The translations under genes and the position numbers were made by a program. A stretch of DNA of 64,000 nucleotides from Branchipolynoe longqiensis (taxonomy: Eukaryota > Annelida > Polychaeta > Phyllodocida > Polynoidae), in the NCBI GenBank assembly GCA_030323885.1, contig CM059188.1, positions 108,612,644-108,676,643 on the forward strand. The letters are read 5' to 3'. Every line of letters starts with the position of its first letter. The stretch's first letter is position 1. Below, piece after piece: positions 10,631 to 21,117 of this stretch. The notes under the pieces are model-generated. The model saw only the letters and a program-made list of their open reading frames with translations, had not been told where the DNA came from and searched no databases.

Positions 10631-11301
10631 TTAAAGCTGCATAGTCCGATGAAAACATCAAATTTTCAAAACCAAAGCAATTATTTAGATTTGATTCTAC
10701 ATATCTAAGTTAAATTCTCATCCACTTGTCAAATATTTGTCACCACATACCATGGAATACTGAGGCAATTTAATAGAACCTTTCACTACAGAAGCCTAAG
10801 GTGTTTTAGGGTGCTTGCCAAAATTAATTTGGCAGGTTTGCACTTCAAATATCTCAAAAGTCAGCAATTTAAAATATGAGTTACTTCAAGCTAAAGTAAG
10901 GTAGATTATACTGATCAACCTAATATACTGTATATCATGTCCCAATAGACGCGCACTGCGCGAATGCAGACACATGGATGCGCATCTATTCAAAGTTAAA
11001 GAATTTCATGGATTTGTTTTTGTCGGGCCTCTGAAATAAAGTGGGATTGTCTTATTTTATGTGCATTCAGTCTGAATATGATCGTAAATTTTGATTTGTT
11101 TTTGTCGTGCCCATGAAATAAAGTGGGATTGTCTTAATTTATGTGCATTCAGTCTGAATGTGATCGTAAATTTGTGCGTGCTTTCAATCTTGAAATGGGG
11201 TGTGTCCTTCTATTGGGTAGTGTGCTTCTATTGGGACATATATACGGTATTTATCTCAGAAAATGACAGAAACTCAAAACCATCGGGCTATGCAACTTTA
11301 A
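10631..11301 (-). mobile_element. MITE family A interrupted by MITE E
   Basis: TTAAAGCTGCATAGTCCGAT on the left and ATCGGGCTATGCAACTTTAA on the right bound a family A copy split by the E element at 10937-11239. Confidence 0.88.
10937..11239. mobile_element. MITE family E, complete copy nested in MITE A
   Basis: ATGTCCCAATAGA and TCTATTGGGACAT are perfect 13-bp terminal inverted repeats. Inside, a segment of about 80 bp (AATAAAGTGGGATTGTCTTA, then TGTGCATTCAGTCTGAAT) is tandemly duplicated. No coding potential. Confidence 0.88.
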
Positions 11302-11675
11302 TTGAGCGAATATGGTATGGTAGGTATTTAATAGAAATAATCACCGGAACAGGAAGTACCAAGTTAATAAGTCGGGACTGAGAAGTAGGGAACTCACGGA
11401 AGCGGCATAGGGAGCGGTGGATACAGAACCAGCAGAAGACATTAAGAAAGCAGACTTAGTAATCAGTTTTGATTATGTAATCACGTACTATATACATGTT
11501 GTATAGCTCAGAGAGAATTATTATTACAATGATTTCCAGGCAGTATGCTTAATGCAAAATAAAATACATTGAAATGTTCAACGTATTTCTTTTCAAAGAA
11601 AAGATCCATGTACACAGCTGCACACAGTTGATATATATATATATAATACATATTGGATACATATATATATAATAC

Positions 11676-11708
<33 letters not shown>

Positions 11709-11802
11709 GAGAGAGAGATAAATTAAATATATATTATATATATTATAAACTTAATTATATATATATATAATATATATATACATATAATATATATATATAT
11801 AC

Positions 11803-11835
<33 letters not shown>

Positions 11836-11849
11836 ATCTCTATATATAG
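11302..11849. repeat. Spacer, then AT microsatellite
   Basis: 11302-11628 holds nothing recognised. 11629-11845 is a long (TA)n/ATATATAA tract. Confidence 0.8.
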
Positions 11850-12309
11850 TACCTTTGATACAGGGGTGTCATCTGTTTATTCGAATGGCACTAGTACCAT
11901 ATGAACTATATGAAGTCCACTATTCCGCCCACTACTCGTCTCCCGCAGCGCCTCCCGCCCCAGTCCCCCCACCCCCACCCCCACCCCACCCCCACCCTCC
12001 CTCAACCCTACGATGTCTCGCACCCTTTCTTATAATCCTCTTACTTCTCTGTGCACAAACTGAGCAGCATCCTCTCAATGTTCGGGCGCATGCTGCGCTA
12101 ATTCCCCCCCCCCCCCCCTCACACCATCCCCACCCCCAGCCCCACCCCACCCCCACCCAACCCCATCTAAGACTCCATCAGCTCCTCGAATTCCGTGGTG
12201 AAATCAAAGCTCCCGTGCAGCGATTTGGACACGGAATCCTTACACATACCTTCACCGTAGCGAAACGAAATAGTCAGATGCTGAGACCTCCATTATTGTA
12301 TTGAACCCA
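11850..12309. other. C-rich spacer
   Basis: Repeated CCCCACCCC runs at 11960-12000 and 12105-12165. Open frames here are proline-rich low complexity on one strand and glycine-rich on the other. No gene was recognised. Confidence 0.6.
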
Positions 12310-12680
12310 ATGCCACGAAGAATAGCCATGAAGAATAGCCAGTAATAATAGCCATGAAGAATAGACGTGAAGCCACGAAGAATAGACGTGAAGAATAGCC
12401 ACGAAGAATCGCCATGAAGAATGGCCACGAAGAATAGCAGCAAAGAATAGACATGAAGAATAGCCACGAAGAATAGCCACAAAGAATTACCAGGAAGAAC
12501 AGCCACGAAGAATCGCCTCGAAAAATCGCCTCAAAGAATCGACACTAAGAATCGTCACAAAGAATAGCCACGAATAATAGTAACGATGAATAGCTATGAA
12601 GAATAGCCACGAAGAATAACCGCGAAGAATAGCCATGAAGAATATCCCCGAAGAATAGCCACAGAGAATAGTCATGAGAG
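12310..12680. repeat. 13-bp minisatellite (GAAGAATAGCCAC)n
   Basis: About 28 imperfect units. The unit length is not a multiple of 3, so all three minus-strand frames read similar FFVAILHGYSS-type repeats. This argues against translation. Confidence 0.92.
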
Positions 12681-13267
12681 CATATGCTTGAATGGCCATT
12701 GAAGGATCGTGAAGACTATCCCTCCAGGATTAGATCTCAAAGAGAGAATTCACATAGCTAGTACAGTAAGGGGCCATCCAAAGTTGTCAAAATTGTCACG
12801 GTCGTACAAAGCGTATGACGGGGTGGGGTGGGGGTGGGTTGTGAGTAAAGTAAGAAAATGATGACTTTAAAAAAAAACCACTATAGTACTAGTACTAGTA
12901 CTAGTACTAGTAGTAGTAGACTGCACTGGCTTCTGGCAAGTATACCCACCTAGAGCTAGGCCTGCCAAAATGGGAGGGGACACTCAACTCATTCGGCCAC
13001 CCTGTGTGGGTCTGTAATAAAATGTTGATGTGTACTATTGTGTGTGTGGGTGTGGAGGGGGAGTGGATCTGGAAAAGCAGTACTGACTGTACTACCTTGA
13101 AAATGTTTAACTTTGGACGGCCCCTAAGCAAAGTGGTTTCAAACTAACAGTTAGGACAAATTTAAATAAATTGGTGATCGTCCGTTTGATCACATAAATC
13201 AGGGTCGGGAAGGTGGTTTTTATTATTTTAATTTTTGTCTGGTGTATGACATAGACGTAATACATAA
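12681..13267. other. Spacer with CTAG repeats and SINE head remnant
   Basis: (CTAGTA)n lies at 12889-12917. 12955-13008 matches a minus-strand type A SINE head (GTGGCCGAATGAGTTGAGTG). Nothing else was recognised. Confidence 0.55.
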
Positions 13268-13395
13268 CTAGATGCGATGGCCGAATGAGTTCAGCATCCG
13301 CCTTTCCAGTCTGGTAGGTCGTGGGATTAGAAGTCCTGGGTCCAAACCCTGGCTGAGTCAAACCAATGACTTAAAAATTGATACTGAAGTTGAAT
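13268..13395 (+). mobile_element. tRNA-headed SINE, head type A, truncated
   Basis: GATGCGATGGCCGAATGAGT head and B-box-like GGTCCAAACCCTGG, followed by AGTCAAACCAATGACTTAAA. It stops after the first 30 bases of the body. Confidence 0.85.
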
Positions 13396-14330
13396 TACTG
13401 CTAGCCCGACGCAATTTTAACAGTTTTGAACAAAACCAAAAAGCCATTCAAAAAGCATGCAGCCTTAAAAAGATTAAGCCATACATAACTCACAGAGGAA
13501 GGGTAAGTTTAAAAAGAATACATAGTTTAAAAGAATAGCTTAAAATGAACATATGTGAATAATGTAGAGCTGACTTGGTCATGACAAGCCATCCTAACCA
13601 CGACCATCCTAAGCACGACTTCTCACAGTTTGTTAATCAACAAGTATTGGAAAATCACTCAGGCATTCGGTGCTTAAAGTCGCCGGGTATACCTCATCCA
13701 GATACAAACGAATCCAGCATCAAAAGCTCTTCAAACATACCTTTGCTTAGTTTTTTCAGTTCATGCAACTGAACATGTGGGAGGAGAGTGTTGAGGTCTG
13801 TGATGTATGAATGACATCATAGGTGGGATTCCCTCATCACATGACCTAGAGGGATTCCCCACACACAGGGGAAGCCATGGCAATCACCAAGATGGCAGCC
13901 ACAGAAAGCTCTCAATTCAACTTTTAAAGTCTATTAATCTCCATGATTTAATCCATTATTCAAACAAAAGGTAGTTGGTTACGAGAAATAAACATTTGAA
14001 CTTTATATTTAGCATTTTAGATTGCAAATTCTAACATTTTTCTCTATATGGTTGTCTAAAAGCTTTGTCAGTGCTGCTAGACTAACTACAACACAACATG
14101 AGCAACAAATTTCAGCACTCTACCCCCACGCATACAGTTACATAAGATGAAAACCTGCAAAGGCCTGCTTGGAGAGCATTTGTCGGAGTACCTTACGAAT
14201 GAATCTCAGCGGCCTATACCTGGTCCGTTTAATGTCCGCCGTACATTCCGCAAAGCTTTGTATTGAACCCCGTTAGTAAGACTAGGCGATCTGGAACCAT
14301 ATAGATTGCATGCATAGTTATCAACCTTAT
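13396..14330. other. Unassigned spacer
   Basis: No coding exon, TIR or tRNA signature was recognised over about 0.9 kb. Short A/T-rich frames do not resemble known domains. Confidence 0.5.
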
Positions 14331-14765
14331 CAGAACCCCCCCCCCCCCCCTGTCCATTTACTCCCCCCCCCCCACACACACATACAAACTCAATTCAATC
14401 CTATTACACGCATTCCTGCTGTCCATTCCCATCAGCCAGTACTGGAATCTAGCAGCGGAACTCTCCAATCCCCGATCAACTGGACTCAATGCAACCTGCC
14501 GTGTCGTGTACAGCAACAGCATTGCTTCTCCCCCCATGGTTGTTTTTGTTGTTTTGTTGTTGTTGTTTGCTTGTTTTTTGTTTTGTTGTTGTTTTTGTTG
14601 GGTTATGTTTTTTGCTGTTGTTGTTGTTTTTGCTGGTTTTGTTGTTTTTTGTTGTTGTTGTTGTCTTTGTTTTTGTTGTTTGTTGTAGGTTTAGTTTTTT
14701 CTTGTTTTGTTGTTGTTTTTCTGTTGTTTTTGTTGTTTTTCTGTTGTTTTTCTTGTTAATGGTGT
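14331..14765. repeat. C-runs and TTG/TTTTG low complexity
   Basis: C-runs lie at 14337-14350 and 14364-14373. A long (TTGTTGTTTTTG)n tract lies at 14525-14757. Frames here (F/V/L on plus, K/N/T/Q on minus) are compositional. Confidence 0.85.
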
Positions 14766-14887
14766 TTATTTCCCCCCACACATTGAAGTGATGTATTTAA
14801 GTGGTTTCTTAGTTCGGTTTGATTGTATTGCAAACACTGTACAAGGCGTGTTCGTTTTCTACATGTGCCGCTGTGTGGAAAACAGTA

Positions 14888-15080
14888 CAGTAAAACCTCT
14901 CTAAATCGACCGACCATGGGACGGTCTTTAAATTGTACATCTAGGGAGGTGGTTGGATTAGGGAGTTTAAACAAATCATTACAATGGTATTGTATGGGTG
15001 ATCGTTTGGGACCCAAATAAAGCGATCGATATAGGAGAGTGATCGATCTGTGGAGGTGGTCGGTTAGAGAGGGTTTACTG
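14888..15080. mobile_element. mariner-like MITE J, copy 1
   Basis: It starts (TA)CAGTAAAACCTCTCTAAATC and ends GGTTAGAGAGGGTTTACTG, inverted repeats of about 25 bp. The internal motif AATGGTATTGTATGGGTGAT is shared with copies at 15691 and 19538. The TA flank and CAGT start fit the Tc1/mariner pattern. No transposase. Confidence 0.85.
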
Positions 15081-15247
15081 CACACTGTAACTCACTCGAT
15101 CCCCACCCAGCCCCACCCCCTTCATCAACTAACCTCTCCAGCAAAACTACACCTTTATCGACTTTACTCTCTCTTTAGCAAAACCTCGTATGGTTAACAT
15201 GTTAAATATGGCCAAACCTTTACATAACTTTATTTAAGTTTGTGGTG
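15081..15247. other. Unassigned spacer
   Basis: Nothing recognised. Confidence 0.35.
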
Positions 15248-15590
15248 TTTTTTCTCTGTGGGGGAGTGGTTAGAGTATCTGACTTTTTTCTAGGTCAGAC
15301 TTCTAATCTGAAAGTCGATGGTTCGATTTTCCCCACGCTGTCACCTCAGCCACTTTGGATTTCCACCGCCGTGTATAACTTACAGCAGCATCAAAGGCCA
15401 GTTGCTCTCATAGTCATAGCATGTTTATGTGGTGTGGGAGGGTAAAAATCCCTTGAGTCATTAAAAGTGTAGACTCAGGCTTTCTATCGACCAACTGTCT
15501 AATGGTGAAAACAAGACTATTCAGACTTTTCCATGATAGGCAGTATACATCTGTAATATATAAAACAAACAAATAAACCAAGCAACCATT
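15248..15590 (+). mobile_element. tRNA-headed SINE family C, copy 1
   Basis: The head folds like an Arg-type tRNA: TGTGGGG/CCCCACG acceptor arms, an anticodon arm TCAGA-CTTCTAA-TCTGA that would give anticodon TCT, and GGTTCGATTT. A duplicated stretch in the D region spoils it as a tRNA gene. The body (AAGGCCAGTTGCTCTCATA, AAAATCCCTTGAGTC, GCTTTCTATCGACCAACTG) recurs in reverse at 40255-40384. Confidence 0.82.
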
Positions 15591-15690
15591 AAACACTCTT
15601 TTTTACTCATTTAATCCACATGTATATAACAAGAAAAGTCCACAAAGCTTCTTTTTATTTTTTATATAACAAAATTATCATGGGAAAGTA

Positions 15691-15894
15691 CAGCAAAAAC
15701 TCTTTATATTAAGCCTAACCGACCACCTCCACAGATCGAGCACTCCGCTATATCAATCACTTTATTTCGGTCCTAAATGATCACCATACAATACTATTGT
15801 AACGATTTTTAAAAACCTCCCTAAACCGCCCACCTCCCTAAATGGACCATTAAAAGTCGGTACCATGGTCGGTCGATTGAGAGAGGTTTTACTG
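15691..15894. mobile_element. mariner-like MITE J, copy 2
   Basis: TA-flanked element in the opposite orientation to copy 1: CAGCAAAAACTCTTTATATT to ATTGAGAGAGGTTTTACTG. The right flank TA is intact (15895-15896). Confidence 0.85.
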
Positions 15895-15933
15895 TACTTG
15901 GATGGCTTCGATGATTTTTGGAATGTCATTTTG

Positions 15934-16077
15934 TTAGTGCAACCCGCCCATACCCCCACACCCCTCCCCCCTCCCCTCCCCCCATACACTGGAGGTGTTG
16001 GCGCAGATCACATTCCCCTCTTTGCAGGTGGGATAACGCTTCTCCGGGGGCTTGGCCTTTGTTTGTTTACGCGCCAT
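15934..16077 (-). CDS. Possible short N-terminal exon, unidentified
   Basis: A minus-strand frame opens at an ATG at 16075-16077, six codons after an in-frame TGA. It reads MARKQTKAKPPEKRYPTCKE and continues GNVICANTSSVW before entering a G-rich, probably intronic, stretch. It stops at 15934 if not spliced. The start is basic and loosely recalls the short R-K-Q-x-K-P first exons of SALL/BCL11/FOG-type zinc-finger factors, but it lacks the paired arginines and any other domain. No good GT donor follows. A plus-strand reading is also possible, since CCCCTCTTTGCAG looks like an acceptor. The CpG-rich setting is what makes me list it. Treat as tentative. Confidence 0.22.
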   Translation of the reverse strand: MARKQTKAKPPEKRYPTCKEGNVICANTSSVWGEGRGEGCGGMGGLH

Positions 16078-16290
16078 GCGATGAATAAGCGATCAGCTCC
16101 GACCGCCTCACGCGCCGGGAATAACGCCAAAAAGCGCGCCAACTGAGTAGAGATTGGGCCGGCAGGGGGCGGGCGGGGAAACCGCGCGATTAGGGCCGAG
16201 CCGACTTACCGCCTAACACCCCACGAGTAGGCGCGCGTGAGGCGATCCGCCCGCGACGCTTCCACTGACTGCCGCATGGCGGCGCGCGGG
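15990..16290. promoter_or_regulatory. CpG-rich island-like patch
   Basis: CpG dinucleotides are frequent here (GCGCGCC, CGCCGGG, GGCGGCGCGCGG), unlike the AT-rich surroundings. On the minus strand GGCG|GTAAGT near 16207 matches a strong splice donor. It could mark a 5' exon or promoter, but no transcript evidence is available. Confidence 0.35.
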
Positions 16291-16486
16291 TGGGGATGGG
16301 GGTGGGGGTGGGTGGGATGGGGGTTAGGGGATGGGTGGGTGGATATGGTGGGTAGGGGGGTTGATCGGACATGGTGGATGGTTGGGTTAATTGGACATGA
16401 TGGATGGTGGGGTTGATTGGACATGGTGGGTCGTGGGGTTGATTGGACATGCTGGGTGATGGGGTTGATTGGACATGATGGGTTGG
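16291..16486. repeat. GGACATGGTGG-type minisatellite
   Basis: Imperfect repeats of GATTGGACATGATGGATGGT and G-rich leader units. Nearby ORFs on the minus strand are repeat-derived. Confidence 0.8.
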
Positions 16487-16690
16487 TTGGTTTGGGAGTT
16501 TTATGTCCTGGCAACATCTCAGGTCATATCAGGACGGGTACTGACTTGTGACAGTGAGCACTCATGGTGACTTTATAATGCTGCCCCACTCGGAGACCAA
16601 GCCGCCAGCACCATGACCTGGTGATATCCCACTCAGTCACATTATCCTGACACTGAGCCAGCCATTCCTATCCTAAGAATGCCGAGTGAC
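16487..16690 (-). mobile_element. SINE body and tail, head missing
   Basis: Common body and CCAAACC-tail on the minus strand. It ends at the GCCGAGTG segment before the tRNA head, where minisatellite-like GGACATTGTGGG resumes. Confidence 0.82.
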
Positions 16691-16808
16691 TGGACATTGT
16701 GGGTGGTGGGTTTGATTGGGCATAGTGGGTGGTATTGTTAGTGGAGCCCGGTGGGTAGAGTCGGTGATGGACATGGTCAGTGGTTGGGTCAGGCTGAGGG
16801 TTTGCTTA

Positions 16809-17075
16809 TGCCCGGCACACACCTCTCCCGTATACGACCTAAAACTGCCCGTTTCGCGATTAAGTTTTAGTTTTAGTCGTTAGCTGTGCGCCCCCGTAGT
16901 ACACCAGAGCATTGCGATTCGCGACTTAAAACTCAGTTTTAGTGCTTAAAACGCGAATCGCAAGACATTCGAAAAATGAATCAGCCAGTATTACGTCGCG
17001 AAACGGGACGGGTCGGGTTGTGAAACGCAGTCAGTTTTAGCGCGTGAATCATATATGGGAGGTGTGTGCCGGGCA
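16809..17075. mobile_element. Harbinger-like MITE M with TTA TSD
   Basis: TGCCCGGCACACACCTCTCC on the left and GGAGGTGTGTGCCGGGCA on the right are inverted repeats. TTA flanks both sides (16806-16808, 17076-17078). A 3-bp TWA duplication is typical of PIF/Harbinger elements. The interior has inverted AAAACT/AGTTTTA motifs and no ORF. Confidence 0.88.
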
Positions 17076-17078
17076 TTA

Positions 17079-17345
17079 GAAAGTGGTGTGCAGAGTAGAG
17101 GATGGGCTAGTGGGTAGGCGGACAGGTGTTAGGCCATATGGTGCCGGCTCAGAAGGAGCTGGATGGGGTGGGGTGGGGACGGGGGTGGGCTGAAGGGGAG
17201 TGGGTAGCGTGTGGTCGGGGGACTGGCCAGAAGTGTGTGTACGGGGGGTTGTGGTTCGGGGGTGCGGGGAAGGAGGGAATTGGAGGCCTGGGCGTTTGAA
17301 GAGGGACTAGGCGGTGGTTATTGTTTGTAGGCGTGAGGGAAGATT
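17079..17345. other. G-rich spacer
   Basis: GGGGTGGGG-type runs. No gene seen. Confidence 0.4.
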
Positions 17346-17346
17346 T

Positions 17347-17675
17347 TGTTTGTTGTTTTACGTCCTAGCAACATCTAAGGTCATACTTGTGACAGTGCGC
17401 AGTCATGGCGACTTTATAGTGCTGCCCTACTGGGATACCAGACCGCTAGCACCATGACCTGATATCCCACTCAGTCACATTATCCTGTCACTGAGCCAAC
17501 TAGTCATTGCCCTATTCTAATAATGCCGAGCGCCAGGCTAGGAAGCGACAAGTTTCAATTTTTAAGTCATTGGTTTCACTCGACCATGATTCGAACCCAC
17601 AAACTCATGGATTCGGATCTCCCAAAACAGGAGTCGGACGCTCTACTCATTTGGTCATCCCGTCTGGTCTCTGAG
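17347..17675 (-). mobile_element. tRNA-headed SINE, head A with tail a
   Basis: Minus-strand copy with the CCAGACGGGATGACCAAATG head and tail GTAAAACAACAAACAAA. About 20 bp of the body is deleted next to the tail. Confidence 0.87.
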
Positions 17676-17936
17676 GGAAGGAGAATGGCTTTAGTTGGGG
17701 GCAGCAGTTGAGGTGGGGTAGTTGGAGTAACTATGAGTTTGGTAACTATTACTAAGTATTAGCTATGCTAGCCGAATGGTGCACTTTGGGTGGCTATGAT
17801 AGTAATAGTATGAGTATGAGTCGGTTACTTATGAGTTAAAATTGCGAGTTGGGGTAGTATGGTGGGTAGCTACGAATCGCGGGATTAGTTAGATTACCTG
17901 TTAGTTCAGGTACTACTGAGTTTGATTTGATATCAG
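17676..17936. other. Unassigned spacer
   Basis: Nothing recognised. Confidence 0.35.
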
Positions 17937-18355
17937 TTAAAGCTGCATAGTCCGATGAAAGCATCAAATTTCCAAAACCAAAACAATTATCTAAGTTTGA
18001 TTCTACATATCCAACTTAGATATTGGTGCACTTATTAAGCATGTGTCACTGCATAGAAGGTGGGTACTAAGTCAGTGTAATAGAACCTGTGCCTGCTGAA
18101 GCCTACGATGCCCAAATTTTGATGCGTTTCTCAAAATGAATTTAGCATATTTGCACTTCAAATATCTCCAAAGTTAGCCATTTAAAATTGTTTAAATCTC
18201 TTCAAACTAAAGTAAGGTTGTTTGTTGTTGTTTTACGTCCTAGCAACATCTAAGGTCATATCAGGACGGTTTAAAAGTAAGGCAGATCAACCTAATATAT
18301 TTATCTCAGAAACTGACAGGAATTGAAAACCTTGGGGCTGTGCATGCAGCTTTAA
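17937..18355 (-). mobile_element. MITE family A with inserted SINE tail
   Basis: TTAA at both edges and family A ends. A fragment with GTTTTACGTCCTAGCAACAT, a minus-strand SINE 3' tail, interrupts it at 18216-18272. Confidence 0.85.
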
Positions 18356-18392
18356 GTTAGTGATGGATTAGAGTGCGCGTGAGTTAGATCGA

Positions 18393-18766
18393 AGACACTA
18401 TAACACTAAGACGGCTCACTCAGCCTGTACTGTGTAATCAAAATGATCAAACCCACCACTTGATGCACTGGCTGGTCTCTTGATTAGACAGTTGCTATAT
18501 TATATGTATAAATGTATATATGAATGTGAAAGATGTGTGATGATGGCGATGCTGATGCTGATGATGATGTGTATTTGTTCATAGCAATTTCATATTGATG
18601 TGTATTCATACTTACCTATCTCATGTATAATATAATTGTATGTGTTTACATGTGAAACACCAACCAGCAGCCGGGCTGATCAAACCCACCACAAGGTGGC
18701 ACTGCGAAATTTACATTACCATGGGAGAGATAGGGAGTGAGCTGTCTTAGTGTTATAGGGTCTTTG
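18393..18766. mobile_element. MITE R with 10-bp TSD
   Basis: Inverted ends: AGACACTATAACACTAAGAC on the left and CTTAGTGTTATAGGGTCTTT on the right. GTTAGATCGA flanks both sides (18383-18392 and 18767-18776). A 9-10 bp duplication would fit a Mutator-like origin. No coding capacity; the motif GATCAAACCCACCAC occurs twice inside. Confidence 0.85.
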
Positions 18767-18776
18767 GTTAGATCGA

Positions 18777-19300
18777 TATGGTGCTGACTGCCGACACCCC
18801 TGCTAAACCATCACCAATCAATCTCTGAGGTAGCTATCAGTCAGGGAGTTTGGAAGTAGCTGTGAGTTGTGGGGAAATGGGGGTGGGGGGTGGGGGGGGG
18901 AACTAAGCATTTGAGTAGAGATGCGGGTGTGGATCCATGCGTTGTGGGGGTGGGGGTTAGGAGGGGGTGGGGTGGGGGTTAGGAGGGGGTGGGGTGGGGA
19001 TGTGTGAGAACAGTGTGCTGGCCCATGTGGGACAGCGGCTTGGTGCACAGGCAGAAAGAAGCCAGATGGATAGGGCAGGATGTGTGCGTGTGTGTGGTGG
19101 TGGTGCTGGTGGTGGTGGTGGTGGGGGGGGGGGGGGGGGGTATCGCGGAAGTGTGGGAGGAGGTGGGGGATGTCCCGTTTACATGCCTGAGGGCGTGGAA
19201 TCACACAGACTCCCCAGATCCTTCGTTCGGCCATTACAAAAAATAGGGAGCACTACATAATTCATAAAGCATTATGTATATATATATATATACATATATA
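18777..19300. other. Spacer with strong G-rich tracts
   Basis: 18940-19000 holds two copies of a GGGGGTTAGGAGGGGGTGGG motif. 19095-19142 is GGT repeats then about 17 G. These could form G-quadruplexes. A TA repeat follows at 19276-19300. The open frames are compositional. Confidence 0.6.
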
Positions 19301-19453
19301 TGCAGGGACAAATAGTTTGTGTCTGTCTTGACATGTTCTTGCCAGTGTGAGACCTCTATTTGCTCCCTGAGAGAGTGCTGCTAGTAATTTGCAAAAGTCA
19401 GCAGCACTTCAACACTTTGCAAGCAGCTTTTATGAAATGTACAACCGCACAAA

Positions 19454-19519
19454 GCGGCGGTTAAGTAATGAAGGCAGTCTTTGTCGCGTTGCAACTGACA
19501 GCATGATGATGATGATATA
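19454..19519 (+). mobile_element. LINE 3' end remnant with ATG-repeat tail
   Basis: GCGGTTAAGTAATGAAGGCA, then GTCTTTGTCGCGTTGCAACT and GACAGC(ATG)n. It matches the last 60 bp of the LINE family at 9440-9503. Confidence 0.8.
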
Positions 19520-19537
19520 TATATATATCTATATATA

Positions 19538-19728
19538 CAGTAAAACCTCTCTAAATCGATGGACCATGAGACTGACTTGAAATGGTCCATTTAGGGAGGT
19601 GGTCAGCTTAGAAACTTTTTTTTATCATTACAATGGTATTGTATGGGCGATCGTTTGGACCCAAATAAAGCGATCGATATAGGGGAGTGGTTGATCTGTG
19701 GAGGTGGTTGGTTAGAAAGGTTTTACTG
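19538..19728. mobile_element. mariner-like MITE J, copy 3
   Basis: CAGTAAAACCTCTCTAAATC to GGTTAGAAAGGTTTTACTG, flanked by TA on both sides and set within a TA repeat. Confidence 0.87.
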
Positions 19729-19730
19729 TA

Positions 19731-19957
19731 TATATATAGATATGTATATAGTGTATGTATATATTTACCGGTGAATATAGCATGTCGTTAAAAACAACAA
19801 GTGTTACAGTCCATGCTTCTGTTTGAGAGAAAAAAACTGTAAAGTTGTGTCTGTAAGGCCCGCTTCACAATTCACAATAAATAGCGAATCGTGATAAATC
19901 GCTAAAATCGCGAATATCGGGCGCACTAGGCATGTCCACAAACATAGCAACAAGCCT
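19731..19957. other. Unassigned spacer
   Basis: TA-rich start. Nothing recognised. Confidence 0.35.
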
Positions 19958-20217
19958 ATATGAGACTATCTCAACAGGTGCTAAGCAATATGGGACAAAA
20001 CTTTGTCCATTGTAACAGTCAACATACGATCTGCTTATGAATTTGCTCAGGATAAACTGATTTGTTTTTTACATGGTGTTTCATAATCACATCAGAATAC
20101 ATATTGATTTGAAGCAAATGTCCTTGTGTTTTCAGTGTAACTGTTTCTGTGCTGTTTTGTATCAATCGTTACAATGGACACAAAAAAAGAGTTATCACCT
20201 TTTGAGACAGGCTCGTA
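19958..20217. mobile_element. MITE Q, copy 1
   Basis: Inverted ends TATGAGACTATCTCAACAGG and CACCTTTTGAGACAGGCTCG. The interior (ACAAAACTTTGTCCATTGTA, AAGCAAATGTCCTTGTGTTT) is nearly identical to copy 2 at 26665-26931. No ORF. Confidence 0.87.
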
Positions 20218-20394
20218 TGTACAATTTCTGCCCAGGTGTGTCCAAAATATACTCCTACTAAATGTAATTAACTGTTTCAAGAATCGGTACCCATCACCAA
20301 TTTTATGGAAGCGAAAAACAGCTACCCATGGGTTCCAAATAGTACGAGGCACGGAACCCCAAAGGTGTTTCCCATGAAATATGAAATCCTTCAG
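20218..20394. other. Unassigned spacer
   Basis: Nothing recognised. Confidence 0.35.
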
Positions 20395-20515
20395 CCTGAA
20401 TTTATCATTGTCACTTCCTAGCCTGGCGGTTGGCATTACTAGGATAGGGCAAGGACTGGTTAGCTCTGTGTCAGAATAATGTAACTTTGGAGATATTTGA
20501 AGTGAAAGCATGGTC
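20395..20515 (+). mobile_element. SINE body fragment joined to MITE A fragment
   Basis: 20403-20475 is SINE body (CACTTCCTAGCCTGGCGGTT, AGGGCAAGGACTGGTTAGCT). It runs into AACTTTGGAGATATTTGAAG, a family A interior motif. Confidence 0.65.
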
Positions 20516-21117
20516 TGTTATATCCACTTAGTGTCCCCTTCTATGAAGCAACACATAGTAAAATATTCCGATAAAATGCATTGGTAGGGGAATGCAAATG
20601 GTCTATAATGGTAAATGGTATATAGTGCCAGGTGCATGAATGTATTTATGTAGTTGCTGGTGATCCTTTACTTATGGTCAATAGTCATTATGTATTAGGT
20701 AGATAGCGTGAAAGAGGCACTAGAGATGTGTGTAAGGGGCACTTGGAGCTCTACCCACTACCCCCTACCCCCTCTGTTAGTCACGGATCACCACACACTC
20801 AGCTCATGGCAGGTAGTGGCCAAGCAGCCACACCGCATCGTGGTGGTTGCCAGATCATGGTAGCCATGGTGACACAGGAATGCTTGATGTTCATTGGTGG
20901 AACTGTAAATTCTTGATTCTCATTGAGGAACACGGTCAGGTGGTATGCCATACCAGATCCATGTACCACTATATAATAATAAACCTGAGGGCATTAACTC
21001 TCTCTATACTTTCATTCTTTATACTCTTCCTTTCTCTTCTTGCCGGTATTGATTTCATTATACTTTTATAGCCTGCCTACACAACCACAGATTCCAGCTG
21101 AAGACTTTACAACATGT
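20516..21117. other. Unassigned spacer
   Basis: 600 bp with no recognised exon, TIR or repeat. Confidence 0.45.

Noticed and set aside
14310..14791. Phe/Val-rich membrane-like proteins and a Lys/Thr/Asn-rich protein
   Set aside because: TTG/TTTTG low complexity; hydrophobicity is due to base composition.
15250..15335. tRNA-Arg(TCT) gene
   Set aside because: Anticodon arm and acceptor pair, but the D region holds an extra stretch and the sequence continues into a repeated body found at 40255; SINE head.
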